Assembly (NCBI RefSeq): GCF_020623625.1 | Contig: NC_060200.1 | Coordinates: forward strand, 1,418,501-1,482,500 | Direction: 5' to 3' | Length of the DNA stretch: 64,000 nt | Source: Saccharomycodes ludwigii | Taxonomy: Eukaryota > Ascomycota > Saccharomycetes > Saccharomycodales > Saccharomycodaceae | Shown: positions 41,922 through 52,460 of the stretch, in pieces | How positions within the stretch are numbered: position 1 is the stretch's first letter | Layout of the letters: each line of letters begins with the position of its first letter | The notes under the pieces: generated by a model | Told to the model about the DNA's origin: nothing | The model's input: only the letters and a program-made list of their open reading frames with translations | Database searches by the model: none | Program-made: the position numbers and the translations under genes

Positions 41922-43820
41922 ATGATTATTAATACACGTTTTATTGCCATTCAATTATATATAATACTACTATGTATATGTTCAATCACAACAGCACAGA
42001 GTAATAATAATAATCATAATATTAATCGGACAAATAAAAATCAAAAAGATGTCTTAAATAATGCAAATAATTCTACTGAATCATCTGTGCAACAAATTTC
42101 ATCCACTAGTAGTACTAGTGTTCCAACTAGTACTAGTGTTCCAAGTACTACTAACGTTCTAAGTAGCACTAGTGTTCCAAGTAGCACTAGTGTTTTAAGT
42201 AGTACTAATGTTCCAAGTAGCACCAATGTTCCAAGTAGCACCAATGTTCCAAGTAGCACCAATGTTCCAAGTAGCACCAATGTTCCGAGTAGCACCAATG
42301 TTCCAAGTAGCACCAATGTTCCAAGTAGTACTACCAGCATCACAAACGCCCTGCTTTATTCATCTTCTAATATATTGGATACAGATTCGAGTGTTGCACA
42401 ATCATTAATATCATCAACTTTTTCTGATACTGAAACCGCTTTATTACTTTCAAGCACTAGTTACACTACTACCTCTGATTCTACAAGCAGTAGTTTAGAA
42501 AGTAGTTTGTTTCCTAGTTCTAGTAATCAAGAGTTTTCTGATTCTTTTCGTAGTAGCACCGCTTTCTCATACATCAGCAGTATTAGTACACAAACTTTGT
42601 CATCTAGCAGTAGTAGTAATACTTTCAGTTCCGACACTAGTAGTATTTCCATTAATGAATTTAGTAGTACTAGCAGTAGCAGTAGTAGTAGTAGTAGTAG
42701 CAGTCCAGTCAGTAGTTCACAATTAGTTACTTCATCATCTTCCTTCAGTTCAAGTCCCTCCTATTCTGCTAGGTCTAGTTCCAATAGTTATACCAGTTCT
42801 TCTATTAGTGCTAGTAGGAGTAGTTTAGTTGTGCAAAAAACTAGTGTTGTCAGTAATGATAGTAGCTCTAGTGGTACTTCAAGCAGTAGTAGCTCTAGTA
42901 GTAGTTCCACTAGTAGTACTTCAAGTAGTAGCAGTTCCACTAGTAGCACTTCAAGTAGTAGTAGCTCCAGGAGTAGTTCCACTAGTAGTACGTCAAGCAT
43001 TATTAGCTCTAGTAGTAGTTCCACCGGTAGTACTTCAAGCAGTAGTAGCTCTAGTAGTAGTTCCACCAGTAGTACTTCAAGCAGTAGTAGCTCTAGTAGT
43101 AGTTCCACCAGTAGTACTTCCAGCAGCAGTATTTCTACTAGTAGTGTTTCCTCTAGTAGTTTTAGTGGTTCCACTTCACAAAGTTTACTCACATCTTTTA
43201 CGTCAAATATGTCAAAAAGAAAGTCCACAAGTTTAATGACAATCACATCAGTGGTTAGTGGCAGAACTGTAGTTTCAGATGTTTATACAACAATTACATA
43301 CATACCTTCTGGTTCTTCAACCAGTAATAAGTCATCCGGCCATAGTTTGAGCGAGAAGGATAAGAGAATTGTTATAGGATGTGTTGTCGGGATTGGTGTT
43401 CCTTTTATAGCAGGTATTTTATTTGTTCTATACTATTTCTTTATTAGATCGAAAAAGACCGATTTTATTGATAGTGACGGTAAGATTGTTACCGCTGTCA
43501 GTGCTAACAAATTAACCAAATGGTTGTACTCCTTAGTTGGTAAAGATGTTAACGATAAATATGACAACAGCGATACTCCGCCAGGAATGGATGAGATAGA
43601 GCTAGCTAATCATCATGAATTAAGTATTGATGATGAAAGTATTGAAGATGATGCCGGGAATAAAAATAAAGGAAATAATAGAGATTCAATGATAAGAGCA
43701 TTTCATAATAGTGTACGTGATAATTCCAATCAATCATCTACACCCAGCCGCGATTTAATGCTGGACGAAGAGAAATATTATGATGAAGCTGGTAATGAAA
43801 TTAACGCAAGAAATTACTGA
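41922..43820 (+). CDS. MID2: Mid2/Mtl1-type cell-wall integrity sensor
   Basis: The protein has 632 residues. A signal peptide (about 1-25, ending TTAQS) is followed by a long Ser/Thr-rich outer region, one membrane span (about 484-508, IVIGCVVGIGVP) and a 124-residue cytosolic tail starting KKTDFIDSDGKIVTA, which is diagnostic of Mid2/Mtl1. The acidic tail ends EINARNY. Mid2 senses wall stress and mating stress and signals through Rom2-Rho1 to Pkc1 and the Slt2 MAP kinase. The outer region has about 12 SSTNVP-like hexapeptides (18-bp DNA repeats, 42108-42330) and serine-only stretches. MID2 (YLR332W) and MTL1 (YGR023W) are duplicates; here one gene sits near THG1, RPS25 and NUP2, as expected. 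It is larger than Mid2 (376 aa), mainly through the serine region. Confidence 0.93.
   Translation: MIINTRFIAIQLYIILLCICSITTAQSNNNNHNINRTNKNQKDVLNNANNSTESSVQQISSTSSTSVPTSTSVPSTTNVLSSTSVPSSTSVLSSTNVPSSTNVPSSTNVPSSTNVPSSTNVPSSTNVPSSTNVPSSTTSITNALLYSSSNILDTDSSVAQSLISSTFSDTETALLLSSTSYTTTSDSTSSSLESSLFPSSSNQEFSDSFRSSTAFSYISSISTQTLSSSSSSNTFSSDTSSISINEFSSTSSSSSSSSSSSPVSSSQLVTSSSSFSSSPSYSARSSSNSYTSSSISASRSSLVVQKTSVVSNDSSSSGTSSSSSSSSSSTSSTSSSSSSTSSTSSSSSSRSSSTSSTSSIISSSSSSTGSTSSSSSSSSSSTSSTSSSSSSSSSSTSSTSSSSISTSSVSSSSFSGSTSQSLLTSFTSNMSKRKSTSLMTITSVVSGRTVVSDVYTTITYIPSGSSTSNKSSGHSLSEKDKRIVIGCVVGIGVPFIAGILFVLYYFFIRSKKTDFIDSDGKIVTAVSANKLTKWLYSLVGKDVNDKYDNSDTPPGMDEIELANHHELSIDDESIEDDAGNKNKGNNRDSMIRAFHNSVRDNSNQSSTPSRDLMLDEEKYYDEAGNEINARNY
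42108..42330 (+). repeat. 18-bp tandem repeat in the MID2 outer domain
   Basis: About 12 units of agtagcaccaatgttcca-like sequence encoding SSTNVP. The last seven units are nearly identical, and the earlier ones are diverged (SSTSVP, SSTSVL). The period is a multiple of three, so other frames also stay open. Confidence 0.9.
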
Positions 43821-44649
43821 TTAATCCCGGTTTTTGTTTTTTCTTTCTTCTTTTTTTTTTTTTTTATTGATATTTTCTTTTTTAGCTCCTTTTTAGCATG
43901 ATTGAAACTTGCATTTTTTTTGATACATTTTTATTCCACATTTCTGCACTAAGTTTTCATTGATTTTATAACTGATACCGATTTTTTCATTAATGATGCC
44001 TCCCTATATTTATACATTTAACATATGTATACAATTTTTTTTTTTTTTTCTTTTCTTTTCTTTTCCATGGCCGACCCCATATATATATAAATATATTCAT
44101 ATATAGATAGTAATTAATGAACGAAGATATATCCTTAATATTCTTTCGTGACTGGCTTATTTTTAAGTTATTTAACATGGTTATTTCCCACATACAAAAG
44201 ATTCTAGTACTGAACACCAGAATGATTTGTTGATAATCTGTCTTATTCTGCAAAACCCTAAATATGGCTCAGCCCTATCTACTCTATATTAAACTCGCCA
44301 AATTCACCCCTCAAAATATAAAGAAAAAACTAATAAAATATATTAAAACTATTATATAGATAAGGAATGCTGAAAATTACGTACTAATTAAACTATTTTG
44401 ATCTTCTAAAACTAAACAATAAGCAAAACAAAACAAAAAAAATTAAATAAAAGGAGTGGAATTAAAATGCTAGAAGTATTATGATTAATGAAATTCTCTC
44501 CGAATGAAAAAATGAACGACTTTGCAAAGTTCAATAAAAAGGAATTATATTAAGCGATGCCAAAAAAAAAAAACAAAAAAAATAAAAAAATCAAATCAAA
44601 ATAAAAAGATTTTTGAATCCAAATATCAAATTGTCCTCAGAAAAAAAAA
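43821..44649. other. Convergent 3' region between MID2 and the PIR gene
   Basis: No gene is supported. It has T-rich runs (43850-43865, 44036-44060), a TATATATA stretch near 44080 and A-rich sequence before the PIR stop. Confidence 0.4.
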
Positions 44650-46329
44650 CTAGCAGTCAATCAAATCAATAACTTCCAAGTAAACTGGTTTACATTGACC
44701 ACCAACGTATTCATCATACAAGTTGTAGAAACCACCAGATAAACATTGATAGAAAACATCTTCATCACCAATGGCTAAATTACCTTCTGGAGTAATAGAC
44801 CAACCATCGGCGTAAATAGCACCTGCTTGTGGTGGGCCATCAAATTGAAATTGTCTGTTAGCAACAATGGAACCAATTCTGTCTTTAGAATCTTTTAAGA
44901 CACCATCAGTCAAGGTCATAGATAGAGTTCCGTTGGATTTGCAAGAAACAGCATCAACTGGATCGCTTGCACTAGAAGAGGCAGTAGAAGTAGTAGAACT
45001 AGCGGATTCTGTGGCTGAGGTAGCAGCAGAAGTGGATTCTGTAACAGACAAAGTAGAAGAGCTGGTTGGAGCTAATGTAGTAGTAGTTCTAGTGGAGGCT
45101 TGGATTTGGCCATCACCGATTTGGGAAACGGCTTGAGCAGTGGTCTTTGTGGCAGCAGCGGTACTGGTTGTAGCTTGGATTTGACCATCACCAATTTGAG
45201 AAACGGCTTGAGCAGTGGTCTTTGTGGCAGCAGCAGTACTGGTTGTAGCTTGGATTTGACCATCACCGATTTGGGAAACGGCTTGAGCAGTGGTCTTTGT
45301 GGCAGCAGCAGTACTAGTTGTAGCTTGGATTTGACCATCACCAATTTGAGAAACGGCTTGAGCAGTGGTCTTTGTGGCAGCAGCAGTACTAGTTGTAGCT
45401 TGGATTTGACCATCACCAATTTGAGAAACGGCTTGAGCAGTGGTCTTTGTGGCAGCAGCAGTACTGGTTGTAGCTTGGATTTGACCATCACCGATTTGGG
45501 AAACGGCTTGAGCAGTGGTCTTTGTGGCAGCAGCGGTACTGGTTGTAGCTTGGATTTGACCATCACCAATTTGAGAAACGGCTTGAGCAGTGGTCTTTGT
45601 GGCAGCAGCGGTACTGGTTGTAGCTTGGATTTGACCATCACCAATTTGAGAAACGGCTTGAGCAGTAGTCTTTGCAGCAGCAGCGGTACTAGTTGTAGCT
45701 TGGATTTGACCATCACCAATTTGAGAAACGGCTTGAGCAGTAGTCTTTGCAGCAGCAGCGGTACTAGTTGTAGCTTGGATTTGACCATCACCGATTTGGG
45801 AAACGGCTTGAGCAGTGGTCTTTGTGGCAGCAGCGGTACTGGTTGTAGCTTGGATTTGACCATCACCAATTTGAGAAACGGCTTGAGCAGTGGTCTTTGT
45901 GGCAGCAGCGGTACTGGTTGTAGCTTGGATTTGACCATCACCAATTTGAGAAACGGCTTGAGCAGTAGTCTTTGCAGCAGCAGCGGTACTAGTTGTAGCT
46001 TGGATTTGACCATCACCGATTTGGGAAACGGCTTGAGCAGTAGTCTTTGCAGCAGCAGCGGTACTAGTTGTAGCTTGAATTTGACCATCACCGATTTGAG
46101 AAACAGCTTGAACATCTCTCTTTGCAACAGAAGCTGTAGAAGTTGCTAAGGAAGCATAGGAACCAGTAGTAATAGGGATGACAGCAATACCAAAGGTAGA
46201 AGCATAATTGGATATGGCACCACTATAAGTAGCAGTTGGAGTCAAAGTGGACCAATTGTCGCCTGGTACGTAAGCAGCTGCAGAAAGGGTAGCCAAGGAG
46301 GCAGTAATAACGGATTTTTTGTATTGCAT
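44650..46329 (-). CDS. HSP150: PIR-family cell-wall protein (Hsp150/Pir type) with 14 repeat cores
   Basis: The protein has 559 residues. A signal peptide (about 1-19) is followed by a short propeptide ending at the Kex2 site Lys70-Arg71. Fourteen [13 protein letters not shown] cores begin at residue 74 and repeat every 25 residues up to about 411. A Ser/Thr linker follows, then the C-terminal domain [11 protein letters not shown]...IDLIDC with cysteine spacing C-65-C-16-C-12-C. PIR proteins are linked to beta-1,3-glucan through the first glutamine of each repeat, releasable by mild alkali. The S. cerevisiae spacing is 66-16-12; one proline is missing here in GPPQAG. Hsp150 has about 11 repeats, Pir1 and Pir3 fewer, Cis3 one. 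The exact paralogue cannot be told. It follows a MID2-type sensor whose pathway controls PIR genes in S. cerevisiae. Confidence 0.95.
   Translation of the reverse strand: MQYKKSVITASLATLSAAAYVPGDNWSTLTPTATYSGAISNYASTFGIAVIPITTGSYASLATSTASVAKRDVQAVSQIGDGQIQATTSTAAAAKTTAQAVSQIGDGQIQATTSTAAAAKTTAQAVSQIGDGQIQATTSTAAATKTTAQAVSQIGDGQIQATTSTAAATKTTAQAVSQIGDGQIQATTSTAAAAKTTAQAVSQIGDGQIQATTSTAAAAKTTAQAVSQIGDGQIQATTSTAAATKTTAQAVSQIGDGQIQATTSTAAATKTTAQAVSQIGDGQIQATTSTAAATKTTAQAVSQIGDGQIQATTSTAAATKTTAQAVSQIGDGQIQATTSTAAATKTTAQAVSQIGDGQIQATTSTAAATKTTAQAVSQIGDGQIQATTSTAAATKTTAQAVSQIGDGQIQASTRTTTTLAPTSSSTLSVTESTSAATSATESASSTTSTASSSASDPVDAVSCKSNGTLSMTLTDGVLKDSKDRIGSIVANRQFQFDGPPQAGAIYADGWSITPEGNLAIGDEDVFYQCLSGGFYNLYDEYVGGQCKPVYLEVIDLIDC
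45097..46110 (-). repeat. 75-bp tandem repeat array of the PIR gene
   Basis: Thirteen full 75-bp units plus a final core. From the N-terminal side the unit types are A A T T A A T T T T T T T (Ala or Thr before KTTA). Silent differences show that four-unit blocks at 45490-45789 and 45790-46089 are close copies, so growth involved blocks of about 300 bp. Because 75 is a multiple of three, antisense frames stay open for about 350 codons. Confidence 0.93.
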
Positions 46330-47803
46330 TATATATTTCGTTGGTTTTTGTTTGTATTGCTTGTTTTCTTGATTTAAAAACTATGCTTTGATTTACTATT
46401 TATGTATTAGTAATAAACAATTATTGTTTGTTGATGGATTTATTGTATTTTTTATAAGTAATAATTAGATTTAATATAAAATACAATTGGGATTAAAAGA
46501 TCTAAATTTATGAATTCAATTAAATATCAATCTCTTTATATACTTGTTGGTATCTCGTTTTTATTTCCATTTTATCTTCAATTAAATGAAAAAAGAAGGG
46601 GGAGTGGGAAAAAAGAGAAGAAGGAGCAATAAGAGAAATATAGCTGAAAATAATTTTCTATTAATTTGAAAGCATTGTGATCTCTTCCTGTGCTAGAGAT
46701 TTGAATTCTATTGTATAAAGAATATAGGTATAAACATTGCAAAACTCTTGTATTGCCCCCCTTTCTACTTGAAAGAAAAAAAGAAAAAATTAATAGTAGT
46801 AATTACCAGCAAATAAAATATTTCTAATTTTAGTTTATTATTTTTAATAATCCATTAATGGTAATAATAATAAAAGTAATATATTAAAATTGGGTAATAC
46901 AGTAAAGTTAAGTAATAATATTATTATTATTATTACAGAAATATTAAAAAAGGCTTATAATACCATGGAGATAATATTTTAAATTTAAAGCATTTTTCCA
47001 ATACTCGGCTATAATAACTAAAATTAAAAACATTAATAGCATTTCCAAATTTGGAAGCTTAATTAATTTAAAGGTTTGTTCACAATAAAGCATTTGTATA
47101 ATTTCCGATTCAATTGAACATCAGAAAATAATGTAGACAAATCAATTTTATACTTGATGGGGAGGAGGATATTTTTAGAAGTGATTTAAAGTAAAAATTA
47201 AATGAAAAATACTTTATATTAATATTACTATGTATTTCTTCGTAGAAAAATAAAAATAAACAAGAGTATAAACCAATTTATTTATTTATTTATTTATTTA
47301 TTTATTTTTTTTTTTTTTTTTTTATTAACGAAACTAATAATTAAATTAATAACAGCGGCAATTTTATGATGATTGCTTGCTTCAATTTTATTAAGAAAAA
47401 AGCAGTTAACTAAGTAGATTTGCAGAACAACCAAAATCTTTTATTTTTATTCTGTATTTCCTTTTTTATTTCGGTAACACATAAAATTGATTTTTTAGTT
47501 TGTAGATAAACATCTTATTAAAGATACCACTATTAGTAAACATAAACATAATAAAACATTGATCTCTTGTTTTCCTTTTTCAATGGTTGTAGCTACATTA
47601 AAGCATCATTATAAACTTAAACTAATGTTTTTTTTTCAATATCCAGTTTTCTAATTTTAAATCAAAAATGTTAATTTGCCACCATGTAATTTTTATTTGT
47701 TTCAAAGAAAAATAAAAAAAGAAAAAAAATTAGAATTAAAACATACACACTCACACACATATATACAAATATAGTAATAGTAATAGTAATAATACTATAT
47801 GTA
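46330..47803. other. Divergent promoter region between the PIR gene and the 493-aa gene
   Basis: No gene is supported. It holds a (TTTA)8 repeat followed by a T-run (47276-47324). An AT-rich ctatttatg near 46395 differs by one base from the Rlm1 consensus. Weak AT-rich palindromes are present, but nothing that reads as a gene. Confidence 0.4.
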
Positions 47804-48940
47804 ATGGAAAATACAAATATTGTATATTCATCAAAATACGATGATGACCAATTAATTACATATACTTTGATCAACGAGAAATATTGTATTGGGGTAAACA
47901 ATAAAAACAAATTACTTGTAATAAATTTGAAAACTAACAAGACAATGGTACTATCCAATACTTTTGAAAACAATATTGGTAATAACAAACAAATATTACT
48001 TTTAAAACATATTGTTTTAAATAAGAATAACAATACTGAATTATGCAATAAAATGACAACTATTAACAATCAAGCTAATGATGAAAAGATTATTTTATTA
48101 TTTTGGTGTAATGGTACAAAATTACAATGGTGTGATTTTGATAAAGTGTTGGAAACATCTAACAAAAATATCTCTATTCCGAGGAAAAGAAAACAAAATA
48201 GTAAGTATTTTAATTCTTCCTCATTTTCCTCTATTGGAACTTGGAATTTAACTAATTCACGAGATATAATCACAGATTTTGATCTGAAATTGATATCGGA
48301 TGATGCTAAGGACAAAATTAATGGGGATATTGTAAGGTTAAGTTATGTCACTAAATATGGAGATGTTAATGTTATAGATATTTATAGAAAATCTCCGATG
48401 TATAAAATAAGAAAATTAGAAACCAACCTAACAAACCGCAAACCTGTTCAATCATTCGATATGAATACAGATACGTCATTTTTCTTTGCACCCAAATTTA
48501 TTTCTCGGTTAAAACAAATTGGCGATGATACTTTCCAATGCGTGAAATTCATTAATGATAAACTTATGTTTGCAAGCTGTTTTGATAATAAAATTTATGT
48601 TTTTAAAGTAATAGATCACAATAACAAGATGGAAGGTGCGGATAAGAATAAAAACAAAAATTTAGCCGCTTTGAAACTAATTATGAAATATAATGGAATA
48701 AATGATCACTTACATAAAGAATATATGGCTACCAACTTCGATTTAGATGAGTTAGTCCTAACAAATTTTGATATTTCATTAAATGAAGAAGAACAAGAAT
48801 CAAACAATGAAGATTCTGGATTGTTATGTGTAAATGTTAATAACTACGGGTGTCTACTATTTTCATTCAACTATGATAAAGGTAAAGATGAAATGGCTTT
48901 CAATGTAATACAACGATTTAAAAGGGTATCACATTTAGCC

Positions 48941-49028
<88 letters not shown>

Positions 49029-49285
49029 GTAATATAGAATATTCCGAAAAAATTAACCCGTGTATTATTAAAAAGGATAATAAAATTACAATATATAGTG
49101 GAAGTAGCAATGGGATATTATACATATGGAATAACAACGGTTTTTATGTTGAAAATGTTAACGTACAAGAACAAGGGGAAAAGAGTGCTGGTAACACAGT
49201 AATACATTCACTAATTAAAAATAACAATAAAGTTTATTTTCTAGCTGATTTCGATACGCTATTTAGTTTTCCTACTCATTTTTAA
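47804..49285 (+). CDS. Hypothetical Asn-rich protein, possible beta-propeller
   Basis: I do not recognise this 493-residue protein. It alternates short hydrophobic strands with turns (LLVINLKT, KLMFASCFDNKIYVFKV, GSSNGILYIWNNNG), suggesting a WD40-like propeller, but without clear WD dipeptides. A polyasparagine run of about 29 residues (about 380-408) comes from an AAT repeat. A basic RKRKQ stretch near 127 could be a nuclear signal. Nothing comparable lies between MTL1 and THG1 in S. cerevisiae. The stop codon is four bases from the THG1 stop, so the two convergent transcripts must overlap. Codon use is ordinary for a weakly expressed AT-rich gene. A fast-evolving orthologue of a known WD protein is likely. 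Confidence 0.75.
48941..49027 (+). repeat. (AAT)29 microsatellite encoding polyasparagine
   Basis: A nearly perfect AAT run within the 493-aa gene. The reverse strand stays open as polyleucine and is not a gene. Confidence 0.95.
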
Positions 49286-49289
49286 TTGA

Positions 49290-50000
49290 TTATGCACCAA
49301 ATAGGTTATCTATATTTTTAATAACATCAATAAACATGATTTCACCCTTGTTATTTATTAAACTACCCTTTTTGAACATTTCCAACTCATCATTATAATT
49401 CACGTTGCAACATTTAAACAATATTTCGTTTTTGTCACTACTCAAAGTACATGATAATTTTGATTCAGCCTCCTTAGGTGTCATCCCACAATTTTGAATT
49501 AATTTCCAAAATGCTGTGTTGTATAGATTGTTTATATGTGTGTCAACATACCTCCAACATAAGTAATCTTTAACTGTTTTCAAAGTAGGATAGCAAACAC
49601 ATCTACAGTCAAAACTAGGCAAGTGTTTATAATTTAGTGGTTTGTCGTGGAAGTAGTTATTCCATAATACGACGTATTGCGACGTAAAATTTGATACAAA
49701 TAAGGTGGCTATTTTATCATTTCTTCTATTATATAATTGAGTATCCGGGCGAAGTATAAAAGAATACTCATCACTTTCACCATATGCCAAAATACATTCT
49801 GATTTGTATTTTAATAAAACATTCTTGGCACATGCATTCATTAAATTTAGGGCTCTTATATCATTGGGTTTTTCAAAGTCATAATATTTAGTAAAATCAT
49901 GGAAGTTTTTGCCATCTATTCTAACCACAATGTATGTTTCTGGCAATAATTTGGTATGTGTTTCAAATTCTTTAACATATTCAAATCTAGATTTAGCCAT
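49290..50000 (-). CDS. THG1: Thg1 tRNA-His guanylyltransferase
   Basis: The protein has 236 residues (S. cerevisiae 237). The polymerase-palm metal ligands are present: Asp29 in VVRIDGKNFHDF and Asp77-Glu78 in AYGESDEYSF. Further family blocks are FDCRCVCYPT and the C-terminal KCCNVNYNDE. Thg1 adds the essential G at position -1 of tRNA-His by 3'-to-5' addition, marking it for histidyl-tRNA synthetase. THG1 is YGR024C, next to MTL1 (YGR023W), matching the MID2/MTL1 gene upstream. Its stop lies four bases from that of the preceding convergent gene, an unusually tight arrangement. Confidence 0.96.
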   Translation of the reverse strand: MAKSRFEYVKEFETHTKLLPETYIVVRIDGKNFHDFTKYYDFEKPNDIRALNLMNACAKNVLLKYKSECILAYGESDEYSFILRPDTQLYNRRNDKIATLFVSNFTSQYVVLWNNYFHDKPLNYKHLPSFDCRCVCYPTLKTVKDYLCWRYVDTHINNLYNTAFWKLIQNCGMTPKEAESKLSCTLSSDKNEILFKCCNVNYNDELEMFKKGSLINNKGEIMFIDVIKNIDNLFGA

Positions 50001-50825
50001 TGTGTGTTTCTATATTGTTTTTTCTTTTTTTTTCTGTTGAATATAATTCAATAACTTATTAACTAAAATCTTTCAACGCGTGCCAGTAGATTATGCTATA
50101 TTGGATACGGTCGATTATCAATGAGCATAAATTTTAACAAGTAAAGAAAGGAAAAGAAAATAACGGTGAAATATCAATTTATCCTAACGAGCGTTTTTTT
50201 TTTTTTTTTTAGCCTTTTTTTTTTTAGCCTTTTTTTTAAATGTCTTTTTATCCGAAAACTCGATGAAAGATTATTCGGAAAATAGGCTCAAAAATACAGC
50301 ATTATTTATTACAATAATAAAAAAAATATTATCTTCTGCGGTTATTTATAAGAAACAGAAATTATTGGCCAATTTATAAAATACAAATGAATTCTAACAA
50401 TGCGAAAAAAATAACAAGAAAATCACTCCCCGACTCCTTTCATTTTTTGTTGCTTTTTTTTTTTTTTTTTCCTTTTTGTTTTTTTTGTTGGTAAACAACA
50501 AAACATTTTATTTATTTTTTTATTTCAATTTTAAAAAAATATTTTCCCTATTTTATGCAAAATTCAATTTCGTTCAGAAAAAAAAAAAAGAAAAAAAATA
50601 AGATAAAACAAAACATAGTAAAGTAAACGTTAGCACACAGCTTCTGCTTCTGCTTCTCGGTTTCTCTCCGTTATTATTTAACTTGGGTTTCGATTAATTT
50701 ACTTTTTTATCATTGTTGTTATTTGACCCTTTTCATTTTTCATTTTATTGTCTTTTATCCATTTTGTTTTCGTTGTTTGTTATTTATATTATTATTCAAT
50801 ATATATATATATATATACATAAAAA
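50001..50825. other. Divergent promoter region between THG1 and the membrane-protein gene
   Basis: No gene is supported. It includes T-runs near 50197-50235 and 50455-50470, an inverted pair tccgaa/ttcgga around 50251-50280, and a TATA repeat near 50799-50815 just before the next start. Confidence 0.4.
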
Positions 50826-52460
50826 ATGACTGAATACAATAATAATTCAAATTTCAAACAATCCATTGATAACCATACTTCTTCAGCAAGTGTTGACAAT
50901 TTTATTACAAGTAGTACTGTCCTTTCAAATCAACAAGAAAACGAAGAAAGCGATATGAGAAAATCAGTGGATTCTGTTCGTCACCGTAGTAACTCAAATG
51001 CTAATAAAAATAAAACTACTGGCAAAAGTCATCCTTATGCTAAACTGCCAGTTAGATCAACTGTCGTTGATGACGACCATATAATCTGGAAAACTAAACG
51101 TTCTAATCATGAAGAAGATGAAACTACCAAGAAGATTAAACATTTAAGTTCATCTTCACTTAAACGTAACCCATCTACTGCTTCAAATAGCAGTACAAAA
51201 AGAAAATCAATGCTACCATCGATTGATTTCTCCGATAATGCCAATACTTCTTTAGGAAATTTGAAAAGCCAACAGCCTTTGCACAATGGCCCAACTCCAA
51301 TCAGTAAGCCTGTACCTTCTGCTACATCTACCGCTGCTACCTCCACCGCTAAACCTGCTACATCTACTGCTGCTACCCCTGCTGCCAAACCTATTACCTC
51401 CACTGCTGCTACCTCCACAGCTAAACCTGCTACATCCACGGCTGCTACCCCTGCTGCTGAACCTGCCGGTGGTGCTGTGCCAAACACTAACTCTCTTTCC
51501 AATAAAAACAAACAACAAAATAATGAAACCGTTCTGCCATCTTCAACTAATTCTGAAAGTAACACTACTACAACAGCAAAAGAAGAGAAGAAAAATGAAA
51601 AACTGGCTTTCTTTGATGAACCTGCAGCACACGGCAAACATAAAGAAATTAGAAAGATCGATAATACATTTGCTAAAACCCTACATAAAAAATACAAATT
51701 GTGGGAACTTGGCCACATTGTTATGTTAACATTTGGCTGCTTGTATTCAGTTTTCTATTTCTATCATAGTGCGACATTTTACCGTTACCGTAGTTGGAAA
51801 ACTTTATTTTTGTTGACTAAAAAACAAATTCGTTCCGATAATGGTTACGGGTGGTTAAATTGGAAATTTTGGATCATAACTTTATTGTTTAAACATATTC
51901 TGTTCAACCCATATGTTTGGTATCATATTGCTTGTTTAGGCTCTTTGTTGGCCCATTATATTAGTTTAGATCAGGCCACTAAATCAAGTTTTTTTTATTT
52001 AAGTTATTATGACTTAATAACTATGGACAACTTTCAAAATATGTGTGTTTTGTTGCTATGGTTTTTCACTAGACCAAGTTTTTATAAGATTTTACCAAAC
52101 ATGATGTTAAGCTACTTCCACCTATTCGAAGCCAAGAAACCGAAGTTAAGTAAAGTAGGTGATACATTATTGAAGAGTTTTGCCTACACCGACTACTTTA
52201 TTATGTTTATCCTTATTCTAGAAACCATTTTATTTAAAGGTACTGCTGGGTTTGTCTTGACCATTTATTTTATGATTTTTTGGTTGAAACTAAACTTCAC
52301 TGGCTATACTCAATATGCTACTCTAAGTTTATTGGCAAAATTTGATCATAAAGTACCACCAAAGTATCAAGACCAATGGAAAAATATTAAAAAATTCTTT
52401 CTACTAAAGTTGGATGAAAAGTACAAACAGAGAGAATTATACATGAAAAAGACACGTTAA
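50826..52460 (+). CDS. Multipass membrane protein, Pom33/TMEM33-like or YGR026W orthologue
   Basis: The protein has 544 residues. The first 285 are hydrophilic and low-complexity, with an Ala/Thr/Pro repeat (STAKPATSTAATPAA, about 160-215). After that come about six hydrophobic segments, including HIVMLTFGCLYSVFYFY, LLFKHILFNPYVWYHI, NMCVLLLWFFTRPSF and FIMFILILETILF, and a basic C-terminal tail. The pattern of a tryptophan/proline-rich LLWFFTRPSF followed by a soluble amphipathic stretch recalls the Pom33/Per33/TMEM33 family of ER and nuclear-pore membrane proteins. Position between THG1 and RPS25 matches YGR026W, a 278-residue uncharacterised membrane protein. The two ideas are not exclusive. 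Function is not known from this sequence. Confidence 0.65.
   Translation: MTEYNNNSNFKQSIDNHTSSASVDNFITSSTVLSNQQENEESDMRKSVDSVRHRSNSNANKNKTTGKSHPYAKLPVRSTVVDDDHIIWKTKRSNHEEDETTKKIKHLSSSSLKRNPSTASNSSTKRKSMLPSIDFSDNANTSLGNLKSQQPLHNGPTPISKPVPSATSTAATSTAKPATSTAATPAAKPITSTAATSTAKPATSTAATPAAEPAGGAVPNTNSLSNKNKQQNNETVLPSSTNSESNTTTTAKEEKKNEKLAFFDEPAAHGKHKEIRKIDNTFAKTLHKKYKLWELGHIVMLTFGCLYSVFYFYHSATFYRYRSWKTLFLLTKKQIRSDNGYGWLNWKFWIITLLFKHILFNPYVWYHIACLGSLLAHYISLDQATKSSFFYLSYYDLITMDNFQNMCVLLLWFFTRPSFYKILPNMMLSYFHLFEAKKPKLSKVGDTLLKSFAYTDYFIMFILILETILFKGTAGFVLTIYFMIFWLKLNFTGYTQYATLSLLAKFDHKVPPKYQDQWKNIKKFFLLKLDEKYKQRELYMKKTR

Noticed and set aside
42041-43246. Antisense Leu/Val-rich frames inside MID2
   Set aside because: Shadows of serine-codon and 18-bp repeats, with no independent start context or family match.
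45072-46149. Long open frames of about 350 codons on both strands inside the PIR gene
   Set aside because: They follow from the 75-bp period being a multiple of three; the PIR frame has the signal peptide, Kex2 site and cysteine pattern.
48871-49137. Polyleucine frame opposite the AAT repeat
   Set aside because: Reverse-strand reading of the polyasparagine microsatellite.
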